The position numbers and the translations under genes were made by a program. Shown here piece after piece: positions 1 through 7,303 of a stretch of 37,840 nucleotides of DNA (its first letter is position 1; every line of letters starts with the position of its first letter). Source of the stretch: Deltaproteobacteria bacterium (GTDB taxonomy: Bacteria > Desulfobacterota > RBG-13-43-22); the NCBI GenBank assembly GCA_016219065.1, contig JACRCK010000367.1:1-37840 (forward strand). The letters run 5' to 3'. The notes under the pieces are model-generated. The model had not been told where the DNA came from, did no database searches, and saw only the letters and a program-made list of their open reading frames with translations.

Positions 1-848
1 GGGCCGATCTCCCGGATATTCTCCCCGGCCGTCTCCGGCTCCTCCGGAAAATTAATGGTAAACCCGACCTGGAGCCCGCAGGAGATGGACATCATCTGCT
101 CGCCGATCCAGGCAAAGGGCAGGAAGGAGACAAAATCGTCTTCCGGGTTGCAGGGGTCCACTTTCATCATGGCCTGACCCATGGTCAACATATTGTAATG
201 GGACAGCAGGGCCCCCTTGGGCAGGGCCGTGGTCCCGGAAGTGTAAAAGAGCAGCGCAATATCCCGAGTCTTCCCGGCGGCTACTGTTTTCTCGAACAGG
301 CCGGGATCCTTTTTTTCCAGGTCTCGTCCCCGTTCCATGACTTCGCTCAGGCTGATCAGCATGGGATCGTCGTAACCCCGCATGCCCTTGGGGTCATCCC
401 AGATGATCTTTTTCAGATAGGGGCAGCGGTCCTTGATCGACAGGGCCTTGTCCACTTCTTCCTGTCCCTCCCCCACCAGAAAAACGGCGTCGGAATGGTT
501 GATGATATAGGCCACTTCGTCCATGAGCGAATCCTGGAAAAGCCAGACCGCGATGCCGCCCGCCGCTAGGGTACCCATCTCCGCCCAGAGCCCCTCCGGC
601 CGGTTGTCCCCGATCATGGCCACCTTGTCTTCGCGCTGGAGTCCCAGACTGATCATGCCCAAGGCGATGTATTTTACTTTATCCAGGTAGTCCTGCCAGG
701 TAATGGGCGCCCAGATGCCGAATTCCTTCTCCCGCATGGCCGCTTTCCCGGACCCATATTTTTTAGCCGTTTCCACCAGGACCTTGGGCAGGGTCAGCTC
801 CTCGGTGATCTGGAAGGGGATGGTAAAGGTTTTATCTCCGTGTGGCAT
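1..848 (-). CDS. AMP-forming acyl-CoA ligase, N-terminal part (runs off left edge)
   Basis: This frame is open to the window edge, so the ORF track omits it; about 282 N-terminal residues are present. It starts with MPHGDKTFTIPFQI at the ATG ending at base 848. The translation contains the adenylate-forming P-loop YTSGTTALPKGA and the upstream DKVAMIGDNRPE stretch typical of long-chain fatty-acyl or aryl CoA ligases, which convert acid, ATP and CoA to acyl-CoA via an acyl-AMP. The C-terminal catalytic-lysine domain lies outside. Its start overlaps the end of the LivG-type ATPase gene by 17 bases, indicating translational coupling. AMP ligases of this long form often sit inside branched-chain amino acid-type ABC operons in anaerobic degraders, so uptake coupled to CoA activation is inferred. 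Substrate unknown. Confidence 0.85.
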   Translation of the reverse strand, partial: MPHGDKTFTIPFQITEELTLPKVLVETAKKYGSGKAAMREKEFGIWAPITWQDYLDKVKYIALGMISLGLQREDKVAMIGDNRPEGLWAEMGTLAAGGIAVWLFQDSLMDEVAYIINHSDAVFLVGEGQEEVDKALSIKDRCPYLKKIIWDDPKGMRGYDDPMLISLSEVMERGRDLEKKDPGLFEKTVAAGKTRDIALLFYTSGTTALPKGALLSHYNMLTMGQAMMKVDPCNPEDDFVSFLPFAWIGEQMMSISCGLQVGFTINFPEEPETAGENIREIG

Positions 849-1644
849 ACAGATCCTCCTCACCCAGGTAGGCGTCGACCACTTGCGGATTGGCCTGGAC
901 TTCTTTCGGCGTGCCCGTGACGATCTTATTCCCGAAATTCAACACCGAAACACTATCGGAAATATCCATAACCACCCCCATGTCGTGCTCCACCAGAATA
1001 CAGGTAACTTTCCAGCGCTCTTCTTCGCTGATATCGATGATGAAACGGGCCATATCCTCCACTTCCTCCAGGTTCAATCCGGCCAGCGGTTCGTCCAGGA
1101 GGAGCAGTTTGGGGTTCAGGGCCAGGGCCCGCCCCAGTTCCACCCGCTTCTGCATGCCGTAGGGGAGCATCCCTACGGTCTTGTTCCGGATGGACTCGAT
1201 CTCCAGGAGGTCGATGATCTCCTCTTCGATGAATTCCCGGGCCTTGATCTCCTCCCGGGCGGTCTTGCCGAAATAGACGGCCCCGCTAATGATGCCGGAT
1301 TTCAGATGAATGTGCCGTCCCAGGCGGATGTTGTCCAGCACGGTCATGCCCTTGAAGAGTTCGATCTTCTGAAAGGTTCTAGACAGGCCCAACCCGGCCC
1401 GCCGGTGAGGGGACAGCCGGGTGATCTCCTGCCCCTGATAGTGAATGCCCCCTTTTTGGGGGTGGTACAGGCCGTTGATGCAGTTGAGCATGACGGTTTT
1501 ACCGGCGCCGTTGGGCCCGATGATCGAGTGAATTTCCCCCTGCCGAACCTCAAAACTCACCCCGGAGAGGGCGGCCACTTTTCCGAAATACATGTGGATA
1601 TCATCCACTTTCAGCATTACCGGCCCAAGCTGTTCCGACGCCAT
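832..1644 (-). CDS. livG: LivG-type ABC transporter ATP-binding protein
   Basis: A 270-residue cytoplasmic ATPase of the branched-chain amino acid (HAAT) uptake family. Walker A GPNGAGKT is at residues 43-50, a LivG-style degenerate signature LPYGMQKRVE near 160-169, Walker B LLLLDEP near 180-186, and the C-terminal VEHDMGVVMDISD switch-histidine region follows. It would energise import through LivH/LivM-type permeases, which are expected further left but are not in the window. The long C-terminal segment through DAYLGEEDLYA is the usual LivG ending. The downstream CoA ligase start lies inside its last codons. In Desulfobacterota such transporters often carry aromatic or fatty acids rather than amino acids, so the ligand is left open. 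Confidence 0.9.
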   Translation of the reverse strand: MASEQLGPVMLKVDDIHMYFGKVAALSGVSFEVRQGEIHSIIGPNGAGKTVMLNCINGLYHPQKGGIHYQGQEITRLSPHRRAGLGLSRTFQKIELFKGMTVLDNIRLGRHIHLKSGIISGAVYFGKTAREEIKAREFIEEEIIDLLEIESIRNKTVGMLPYGMQKRVELGRALALNPKLLLLDEPLAGLNLEEVEDMARFIIDISEEERWKVTCILVEHDMGVVMDISDSVSVLNFGNKIVTGTPKEVQANPQVVDAYLGEEDLYATRR

Positions 1645-1848
1645 AGGGCGATTCTCCTTCCTTAACTGGGAAGTATGGTTTTTTATGCCTTACCTAAACA
1701 GGGAAGGCGGCCTGAATATGGTTACCTGATTGAAAAGAGTGAGGAGGGCAATTTAAGGACAATATTATCGTCAATGTTGTAAATTACACCTATTTATTTA
1801 TTTTTAGAAATAATAAAATATTGTAATCATTTTGGATGGTAGGGATTA

Positions 1849-1877
1849 TGGATATCTAAATTTGGGAAGGATGTCAA
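1849..1877 (-). promoter_or_regulatory. Candidate sigma-70 promoter for the livG/ligase operon
   Basis: On the minus strand a perfect -35 TTGACA (1877-1872) is followed after 17 bases by TATCCA, a weak -10 match. It lies about 200 bases upstream of livG, leaving a long AT-rich leader (1645-1845) in which I see no ORF or clear riboswitch. The -35 is convincing and the -10 is not. Confidence 0.35.
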
Positions 1878-1886
1878 GTTGATAAA

Positions 1887-1918
1887 ATAGTAGGTAAATA
1901 GTAGGTAAAAACTACTAT
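1887..1918. repeat. 11-bp tandem repeat and hairpin at the LuxR gene 3' end
   Basis: Two exact copies of ATAGTAGGTAA (1887-1897, 1898-1908) are adjacent. The second copy pairs with CTACTAT at 1912-1918, giving a 7-bp stem (ATAGTAG/CTACTAT) with a 7-nt loop that contains the regulator's stop codon. On the minus strand it is followed by a T-rich but interrupted tract, so it is at best a weak terminator. Confidence 0.5.
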
Positions 1919-3513
1919 TCAGGCGAATAGGACAAAAGATGGGACCTTAAATTGATTTTTTTATGCTTCAATTTAAGTTTACTCCGAATGTTATGCCGGT
2001 GAAATAAAACCGTATTTTTGGATAGAAAGAGCAACTCGGCAATCTCCTTGTTGGTTTTGCCTTCCTTGACCAGGTTGGCCACCTTGATTTCCATGGAGGT
2101 CAAATTGAAATACTTGGAAGACATACGGCCGATAAAGGGCGAGATGATGTTATTGAGATTGGACTCCATGATGTCGATCAGGGTCTGTTGCGTGGTGTTC
2201 AGCCGCCCTTTTTTAAGCCGTTCCACGTAAGGGGAAATCAATTCCTTGACATTGGACAATACGTCTTCCCCCAATTCCTTCTTGTCCTCTTCCCGCTGTT
2301 TCAAAAGGACCTTCAGGGCCGTATTGACTTCTTCCAGATGGTGGGACTGGGCCTTGAGCTCCACTTCCCTCTTCCGCAGGGCCTTTTCCACCCGTTTGCG
2401 CTCTTCCACTTCCTGCTTGAGCTGGGTATTGATCTTGGCCAGTTCGGCCGTCCGCTCCTTGACCCGGTCTTCCAGGTGGTCGTGGTATTTTTTCAATTCC
2501 TGTTCGGCCTGCTTCTGGGCGCTGATATCCCTCAGGATGACGATATTCCCGGCCTGCCGGCCGTCACGATTTTTATAAATCGTCGAGCTGATCTGCACGT
2601 CCAGTACCCGGCCGTCCTTGGTCAGTCGTTTGGTTTCAAAAAGCCTGATCTTTTTCCCCTGCAGCATCAGTTTGATGGCTTTTTGGGTTTCCGGCCAATT
2701 TTCCTCGGGCACAAATTGGATCTGTGTGCCCGTGACCTCTTCGCTGGAAAAGCCGAAGGTCTGCTCAAAGGCGGGGTTGACATACGTGGCCGTGCCGTTC
2801 ATGGTATAGACCACGATGGGATCCGGAGAAGAGGTCAGCAACGAACGATATCTTTCTTCGCTTTCGCGCAGCGTTTCTTCGGTCTGTTTTCGTTCGGCCA
2901 ATTCCCGGCGGACCTCAGTGTACAGTTTGGCTTTATCAATGGCCACCAGCGCCAGTTCAGCAAAACGTCCCAGGAAGGCCAGATCTTCATCCTGGAACCT
3001 TTTATCGGGATCGACACTGGCCAGACCGATGACCCCGTGAAACCGGTTTCTGTCCTTGAGGGGGATGCCGACCACAGAACAGAGGGCGTCCAGAGACCGG
3101 TCGCTGATGCGATCCTTCCAGTCACGGTAATCGTCCACCAGAATGGGCTGTTTGGTCTCCCAGACCTTACCGCCCACCCCTTCCCCCATCTTCACGCGCC
3201 GGCCCAGTTGTTTTTCAAAAAAACCCATGCCGACCCGCATTTGCATTTTCGTATCCCCGGGCTCCAGGAGATAGATAAACCCGCTTTCGGTCTGGCTCAG
3301 CCGGGCGGCCCGATGCAGTATGACCTCCAATAATTCTTCCTTGTCCAGGCGGTCAATCAGCCCCAGGGACGTCTCGTGCAAGGCGGTCAAGTGTTCATTT
3401 TTTCGCCGCAGTAAGCGCTCCGCTTCCCCGAGCCGGAAGATTTCCTCTTGCAGGTCTTCCAGCCCGGCAGGCCGTTCAGCCGGTTGGCTTTGGCCGGTCG
3501 CTTGTCCCGACAT
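1915..3513 (-). CDS. GAF-PAS sensor with C-terminal LuxR-type DNA-binding domain
   Basis: A 532-residue cytoplasmic one-component regulator. A short coiled coil (about 15-45) leads into a GAF domain (about 53-195), then a PAS domain with the S-box start EERYRSLLTSSPDPIVV (about 219-335). A long coiled coil (about 335-412) connects to a LuxR/GerE helix-turn-helix near 468-528, with LTSMEIKVANLVKEGKTNKEIA and NTVLFHRHNIRSKL. There is no receiver, kinase or membrane segment, so the ligand is probably a small cytoplasmic molecule or redox signal. It stands alone, divergent from a microprotein gene, with a candidate sigma-70 promoter upstream. This GAF/PAS-LuxR arrangement is frequent in Desulfobacterota. 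Its target is not evident; the livG/ligase operon immediately downstream is the nearest candidate. Confidence 0.88.
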   Translation of the reverse strand: MSGQATGQSQPAERPAGLEDLQEEIFRLGEAERLLRRKNEHLTALHETSLGLIDRLDKEELLEVILHRAARLSQTESGFIYLLEPGDTKMQMRVGMGFFEKQLGRRVKMGEGVGGKVWETKQPILVDDYRDWKDRISDRSLDALCSVVGIPLKDRNRFHGVIGLASVDPDKRFQDEDLAFLGRFAELALVAIDKAKLYTEVRRELAERKQTEETLRESEERYRSLLTSSPDPIVVYTMNGTATYVNPAFEQTFGFSSEEVTGTQIQFVPEENWPETQKAIKLMLQGKKIRLFETKRLTKDGRVLDVQISSTIYKNRDGRQAGNIVILRDISAQKQAEQELKKYHDHLEDRVKERTAELAKINTQLKQEVEERKRVEKALRKREVELKAQSHHLEEVNTALKVLLKQREEDKKELGEDVLSNVKELISPYVERLKKGRLNTTQQTLIDIMESNLNNIISPFIGRMSSKYFNLTSMEIKVANLVKEGKTNKEIAELLFLSKNTVLFHRHNIRSKLKLKHKKINLRSHLLSYSPE

Positions 3514-3594
3514 AGTGTTGTTCCTTTGTGGCGTTAGGGATGGGGGAGTAATGGCGTCACCGTCCCCGGCCCGGGATTAAATAATTTGGTTTTA

Positions 3595-3623
3595 ATTTTG
3601 GAGTACCCGGCCAAGATTGTCAA
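3595..3623 (-). promoter_or_regulatory. Candidate sigma-70 promoter for the LuxR-type regulator
   Basis: Minus-strand TTGACA (3623-3618), 17-bp spacer, then CAAAAT (3600-3595). It points at the regulator start about 80 bases on. Its -35 is about 40 bp from the divergent -35 at 3663. Between the two lies a perfect 10-bp palindrome GGCCCGGGCC (3634-3643), a possible shared operator. Confidence 0.5.
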
Positions 3624-3662
3624 AAAAAAAACCGGCCCGGGCCTGGTCTTCCGGCATCCGGC

Positions 3663-3691
3663 TTGACAGGTCGGAAGAAAAAACGCATAAT
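3663..3691 (+). promoter_or_regulatory. Strong sigma-70 promoter for the 38-residue microprotein
   Basis: Consensus TTGACA at 3663-3668, exactly 17 bp, then CATAAT at 3686-3691. The predicted start near 3698 gives a leader of about 35 nt that includes a near-perfect Shine-Dalgarno. This is the best-looking promoter in the window. Confidence 0.65.
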
Positions 3692-3732
3692 AACGGCGGC
3701 TGATTGAACGATCTGGGAAAGGAGGTGACCCC

Positions 3733-3849
3733 TTGGGACGACATAAAAAAATTGAACGGACCCGGGAAATCGAACGCCGGCGCCATCGGAAGCTGAAACG
3801 GAAGAAACTGGCCGCCAAAGCCGGCGGCCAGGTTCCCCCAACCGCCTAA
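3733..3849 (+). CDS. 38-residue highly basic microprotein (not in ORF track)
   Basis: A TTG-initiated frame of 38 codons, preceded by AAAGGAGGTGA six bases upstream, the strongest ribosome binding site in the window, and by a consensus promoter. The product starts MGRHKKIERTREIERRRH and is dominated by Arg/Lys, with one predicted amphipathic helix and a short C-terminal AKAGGQVPPTA tail. The composition suggests a nucleic-acid- or ribosome-associated peptide. It resembles, from memory only, short bacterial proteins of unknown function that begin GR-x-K and carry E-I-x-RRRHR-type helices. There is no downstream gene on this strand; a 144-bp inverted repeat begins nine bases after its stop. Expression is well supported by the signals; function is unknown. 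Confidence 0.7.
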   Translation: MGRHKKIERTREIERRRHRKLKRKKLAAKAGGQVPPTA

Positions 3850-3857
3850 ATAAAATC

Positions 3858-4001
3858 AAATTCGAAACTCGAAATTCGAAATTCGAAACAAATTCGAATG
3901 ATCAAAGCCCAAATGACCGAAACATAAGGTTCCACTGTTTCGAATTTCGAATTTGGGTCATTTGATTTTGTTTCGGATTTCGTGCTTCGGATTTCGAATT
4001 T
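3858..4001. repeat. Long inverted repeat of ATTCGAA heptamers (family B)
   Basis: A left arm (3858-3923) and right arm (3937-4001) are imperfect reverse complements over about 65 bp, with a 13-bp centre. Each arm contains drifting 7-bp units (ATTCGAA, ACTCGAA, ATCCGAA, GCACGAA) and a shared core close to ACAAAATCAAATGACC. It fills the gap between two convergent genes, the microprotein and panE, and could act as a bidirectional terminator. The minus-strand frame 3846-4094 in the track is a readthrough of this repeat and not a gene. Confidence 0.85.
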
Positions 4002-4056
4002 AAAAGTGCCGTTGTTTGACGGGTCGAGATGAATTCTCAGAATTTTTTTTGGAGAT

Positions 4057-5001
4057 CTAAAAAGTTCTGACCCGCTGCTCGTAGCTGTTTTCAATGGTCT
4101 GCACCAATCCGGTCAGCAGGCTGTTCACGGGGACCAGCCGGCCTAGTTTTTCTCCTTCCCGCACAATGGCACCGTTGATGTAATCGATCTCCGTCTTCTT
4201 TTGCCGCAGCACATCCTGGAGCATGGAGGAAATATTCGGACCGGTCTGGCGGCACACTTTGCGGACCTCCTCCAGCGGGTTGTCGAAAAGCAAGGGGATC
4301 CCCCGGGCTTCGGCCACCTGAACCGCCTCCCGCACCGCTGCGGCCATGATCCGTTCCGTAGCCGGAAAATCCAACAAGCCGCCGTTGCGCAAACCGGTCA
4401 AAGCCGTCAGGGCGTTGATCCCCACGTTGACCATCAGCTTGCTCCAGATCAGGCTACAGATCCGGGGTACGATCCGGGTCGCGAAACCGGCCGCGGCCAG
4501 ACAGGTCCGGGCCAACCGCAGACCGGGATGGGCCTCCTCCGAGGATTCCCCGAACCCCAGGCCGATATAGGTATCCCCCACCCCGGCGTGCCGGATCCGA
4601 CCGGGCCCCAGGGAGGTGGCCCCGTGGGAAGTGATGCCGGCCAGGATCTTTTCCGGCGGCAGGTATTTTCCCAGGAGTTCCACGTTGCCCACGCCGTTTT
4701 GAAGCGTTAAAAAATAAGGGCCGGAGGGCAGGGCCTGGAGCTGCCGGGCCACGCCCTCGGTGTCGTAGGCCTTCACGCAGATCAGAATCAACTCAACATC
4801 CCCCAGGGCGGCCGGATCCAGGGTGACCGGCACCATTTCCCGCACTTCCTCTTCCCCGGTCAGCAGCTCGATGCCCTGACGGCCGATCAGGGCCGCCCGC
4901 TCCGGGCGATGATCGAGCACCCGGACTTCCAGCCCCGCCCGAGCCAGCTTCACTGCCAGCAGGCCGCCCATGGCCCCCGGCCCCACGACCCCGATTTTCA
5001 T
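4057..5001 (-). CDS. panE: 2-dehydropantoate 2-reductase (ketopantoate reductase)
   Basis: A 314-residue cytoplasmic enzyme that reduces 2-dehydropantoate to pantoate with NADPH, the second step of pantothenate and CoA synthesis. The N-terminal Rossmann motif GPGAMGG is at residues 7-13. CVKAYDT near 75-81, TLQNGVGN near 99-106, and SKLMVNVGINALTAL near 187-201 with the expected catalytic lysine (about K188) follow. Length is normal for the ApbA/PanE family. Its start codon overlaps the panB stop as ATGA, so the two are coupled. A panC or panD partner is absent from the window. Confidence 0.93.
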   Translation of the reverse strand: MKIGVVGPGAMGGLLAVKLARAGLEVRVLDHRPERAALIGRQGIELLTGEEEVREMVPVTLDPAALGDVELILICVKAYDTEGVARQLQALPSGPYFLTLQNGVGNVELLGKYLPPEKILAGITSHGATSLGPGRIRHAGVGDTYIGLGFGESSEEAHPGLRLARTCLAAAGFATRIVPRICSLIWSKLMVNVGINALTALTGLRNGGLLDFPATERIMAAAVREAVQVAEARGIPLLFDNPLEEVRKVCRQTGPNISSMLQDVLRQKKTEIDYINGAIVREGEKLGRLVPVNSLLTGLVQTIENSYEQRVRTF

Positions 5002-5858
5002 TTCTTTTTCCTTTTACTGCGACCGGTAAGCCGCTCAAGCTCTTTGGCCTCCATGGCAAAGCCGTGCTCCGGACCGGGGAAAACCCCCTCCCGGACTTCC
5101 CGAATATAGTCCGTCAGGGCCTGGCGGATGATGGGGTGTAACCGGACGTACTGTTTGACGAATTTGGGTTGAAATTTTTCGTAAAGGCCCAGCAGGTCGT
5201 TGGTGACCAGCACCTGTCCGTCGCACTCCGGTCCGGCCCCTATGCCGATGGTGGGCATCTTGAGGGAGCGGGTGATCAAACCGGCCAGTTTGTCCGGAAG
5301 GCATTCCATGACCACTCCAAAAGCCCCGGCCTCCTCCAGGGCCAGGGCGGAATCGAGCAGCCGCCGGGCCGTCTCCGCATCCCGGCCCTGGACCCGGAAG
5401 CCCCCCAGTTTGGAAACCGTCTGCGGGGTCAGTCCGATATGGGCCATGACCGGGATCCCGGCCTCGACTACGGCCTTAACCGTCTCGGCCACCTCCCGCC
5501 CGCCTTCCAGTTTTACCGCCTCACAGCCGGCCTCTTTTATAAAACGTCCGGCATTGCGGATGGCTTCCTCCCGGCTGATATTGTAGGACATGAAGGGCAT
5601 ATCCCCCACCAGCAGGGCGGTGCGGACCCCCCGCCGGACGGCCCGGCAATGATGCAGCATATCTGCCATGGTCACCGGGACCGTGGAATCATAACCCAGT
5701 ACCACCATGCCCAGGGAATCCCCTACCAGGACCACATCGATGCCGGACTGATCGATAAAGGAAGCCAGGGAATAATCATAGGCCGTCAACATGGCGATTT
5801 TTTCACCGGCCTTTTTCTTTTTCTGCAAATCCGCCGTGGTAATTTTTTTTGGTTCCAT
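4998..5858 (-). CDS. panB: 3-methyl-2-oxobutanoate hydroxymethyltransferase
   Basis: PanB transfers a one-carbon unit from 5,10-methylene-tetrahydrofolate to alpha-ketoisovalerate, giving ketopantoate. I start at the ATG ending at 5858 (MEPKKITTADL, 286 residues), not at the track's 5909, because the extra 17 residues are unlike the family and run into an intergenic repeat. Expected metal-binding acids are in LVGDSLG (D47), LVGDMPF (D86) and KLEGG (E118). HIGLTPQ, a MECLP glutamate near E185 and IGIGAG are also in place. It is the first gene of panB-panE. The nearby folD makes or consumes the same folate one-carbon pool. Confidence 0.94.
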   Translation of the reverse strand: MEPKKITTADLQKKKKAGEKIAMLTAYDYSLASFIDQSGIDVVLVGDSLGMVVLGYDSTVPVTMADMLHHCRAVRRGVRTALLVGDMPFMSYNISREEAIRNAGRFIKEAGCEAVKLEGGREVAETVKAVVEAGIPVMAHIGLTPQTVSKLGGFRVQGRDAETARRLLDSALALEEAGAFGVVMECLPDKLAGLITRSLKMPTIGIGAGPECDGQVLVTNDLLGLYEKFQPKFVKQYVRLHPIIRQALTDYIREVREGVFPGPEHGFAMEAKELERLTGRSKRKKK

Positions 5859-5900
5859 CTTCCCCCCCAATAAACTACTGTCGCTAAATTCGATAGTTTT

Positions 5901-5991
5901 AGGATTCAAAGGGTCAGCGGATACAAGGATTCAAACGAAAATTAATTCAATAATTTTATTGATCACTTGGTCCCTCGACCCCTTGAATCCT
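5901..5991. repeat. Inverted repeat of CAAGGGNT octamers (family F)
   Basis: The left arm (5901-5934) has GGATTCAAAGGGT and CAAGGATTC. The right arm (5961-5991), read in reverse complement, gives the octamers CAAGGATT, CAAGGGGT, CGAGGGAC and CAAGTGAT. The arms pair imperfectly around an AT-rich centre. It occupies the panB 5' side of the 346-bp panB-folD gap. Confidence 0.75.
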
Positions 5992-6005
5992 TGAAGCCCA
6001 TTTCT

Positions 6006-6040
6006 AAAATGAAAAACCCCCGGACGCAGTCCAGGGGTTT
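6006..6040 (-). terminator. Rho-independent terminator downstream of folD
   Basis: A 12-bp stem (6014-6025 with 6029-6040; AAACCCC-GGAC against GTCC-GGGGTTT, one C/A mismatch) has a 3-nt loop. On the minus strand it runs directly into GTTTTTCATTTT. Orientation and position fit termination of folD transcripts before panB. Confidence 0.8.
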
Positions 6041-6121
6041 CAGCTTTCAGGGCTTCCCCGTCCCGGTCCGTTTCCCGGATCCAAGCGGTATGACCTTCAT
6101 TTTAGCCTTATTAAAATCTTG

Positions 6122-6192
6122 TCACCACAAAGGCGCCAAGGGCGCGAAGAATTTTAATTTTATCCTTTGCGTTCTTTGGGTCTTTGCGGTGA
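6122..6192. repeat. Inverted repeat of nCnCAAAG octamers (family G)
   Basis: The left arm 6122-6150 begins TCACCACAAAGG and continues in octamers CGCCAAGG and GCGCGAAG. The right arm 6164-6192, in reverse complement, begins TCACCGCAAAGACCC. The centre is AT-rich (attttaattttat). It ends 12 bases from the folD stop on the minus strand. Elements of this wording (CACCACAAAGGC...TTTGCGGTGA) are, to my knowledge, widespread in environmental bacterial genomes. Confidence 0.8.
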
Positions 6193-6204
6193 AGCAGCGG
6201 GCCG

Positions 6205-7095
6205 CTACAAGCCGGCGGCCAGTTTGGCGGCCTTGACCGTGTTTTTCATCAGCATGGTTATGGTCATGGGCCCTACTCCGCCGGGAACGGGTGTAATCAA
6301 ACCGGCTACTTCCTTGACGTTTTCAAAATCCACGTCACCGGCCAAAATCGCTTTGCCGGACTCGCTCATCCCAATCCGGTTGACCCCGACATCGATCACG
6401 GCGGCCCCCGTCTTGACCCAGTCGGCCTTGACATACTTGGCTACGCCGGCGGCCACGACCAGGATATCCGCCCGGCGGCAATGGTCGATGATCTTGTCCC
6501 GCGGGGTTCCGGTATGGACGATCGTTACCGTGGAATTGGCCCCTTTTTGTTTCTGGAGCATGATATTGGCAATGGGTTTCCCGACGATATTGGAGCGGCC
6601 GACCACCACCAACTCGGCCCCCTTGGTCTCGACTCCGGAACGGACCAGCAGTTCCTGGATCCCGGCCGGGGTGCAGGGCAGGTAATCGGCTTCACCGATC
6701 ATCAACTTCCCTACATTGACCGGATGAAACCCGTCTACATCCTTCGCGGGATCGATAGCATAGAGGACCTTGGTTTCATTGATGTGCTTGGGCACCGGCA
6801 ACTGCACCAGGATCCCATGGATCTGGGGATCCTTATTGTATTTATCGATTAAAGCCAGCAAGGCCGCCTCGCTGATGTCCGCCGGCTGATTGTCCTGGAT
6901 GGAATAAAAACCTAACTCCTTGGAAGTCTTCTGCTTTGCGGTCACATAGCTTACCGAGGCCGGGTTTTCGCCGACCAGGATGGTTACCAGGCCGGGTGAC
7001 ACTCCCTTTTTGGCCTTCATTTCTTCCACTTCTTTTTTTAATTCTTCACGAATCTGCTTGGCAACTTCGGCACCGCTGATGATTTTTGCCGCCAT
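6205..7095 (-). CDS. folD: Bifunctional methylene-THF dehydrogenase/methenyl-THF cyclohydrolase
   Basis: FolD interconverts 5,10-methylene-, 5,10-methenyl- and 10-formyl-tetrahydrofolate, in purine and formyl-Met supply and, in anaerobes, the methyl branch of the Wood-Ljungdahl pathway. The 296-residue protein has the active-site YVTAK (Y50, K54), GILVQLPVPKHI, PCTPAGI, the cofactor loop VVVGRSNIVGKP and the terminal PGGVGPMTITML. A clear AAAGGAG precedes the ATG. It is monocistronic, with a promoter candidate upstream and a hairpin terminator downstream. Confidence 0.96.
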   Translation of the reverse strand: MAAKIISGAEVAKQIREELKKEVEEMKAKKGVSPGLVTILVGENPASVSYVTAKQKTSKELGFYSIQDNQPADISEAALLALIDKYNKDPQIHGILVQLPVPKHINETKVLYAIDPAKDVDGFHPVNVGKLMIGEADYLPCTPAGIQELLVRSGVETKGAELVVVGRSNIVGKPIANIMLQKQKGANSTVTIVHTGTPRDKIIDHCRRADILVVAAGVAKYVKADWVKTGAAVIDVGVNRIGMSESGKAILAGDVDFENVKEVAGLITPVPGGVGPMTITMLMKNTVKAAKLAAGL

Positions 7096-7179
7096 AAAAC
7101 TTCTCCTTTCGGGTCACGATTTGCATGATTTCAAAATCTGGAAGGAACGAATGATTTACCGGTTTTAAATTCCCCTTCT

Positions 7180-7209
7180 ATTTAGCAAATGCCTTTGCAG
7201 GGAGTCAAT
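7180..7209 (-). promoter_or_regulatory. Candidate sigma-70 promoter for folD
   Basis: Minus-strand TTGACT (7209-7204), 18-bp spacer, TAAATA (7185-7180), about 80 bases upstream of the folD start in the divergent folD/pilT gap. Confidence 0.5.
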
Positions 7210-7303
7210 TAAAAACTTGAATTTAATTTTTAGCGAAAACCGCCGATATATTTATCGAGCAATACCATTCGGCTGCCGGTTAATCCACTCGAGGTGAAAC
7301 ACC

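Noticed and set aside
703-1665. 320-residue plus-strand ORF
   Set aside because: Antisense shadow of the LivG-type gene, whose motifs are unambiguous on the other strand.
3846-4094. Minus-strand ORF of 82 residues (SSFEFDFI-type peptide)
   Set aside because: It is a translation of the ATTCGAA inverted repeat plus the panE 3' end, with no ribosome binding site.
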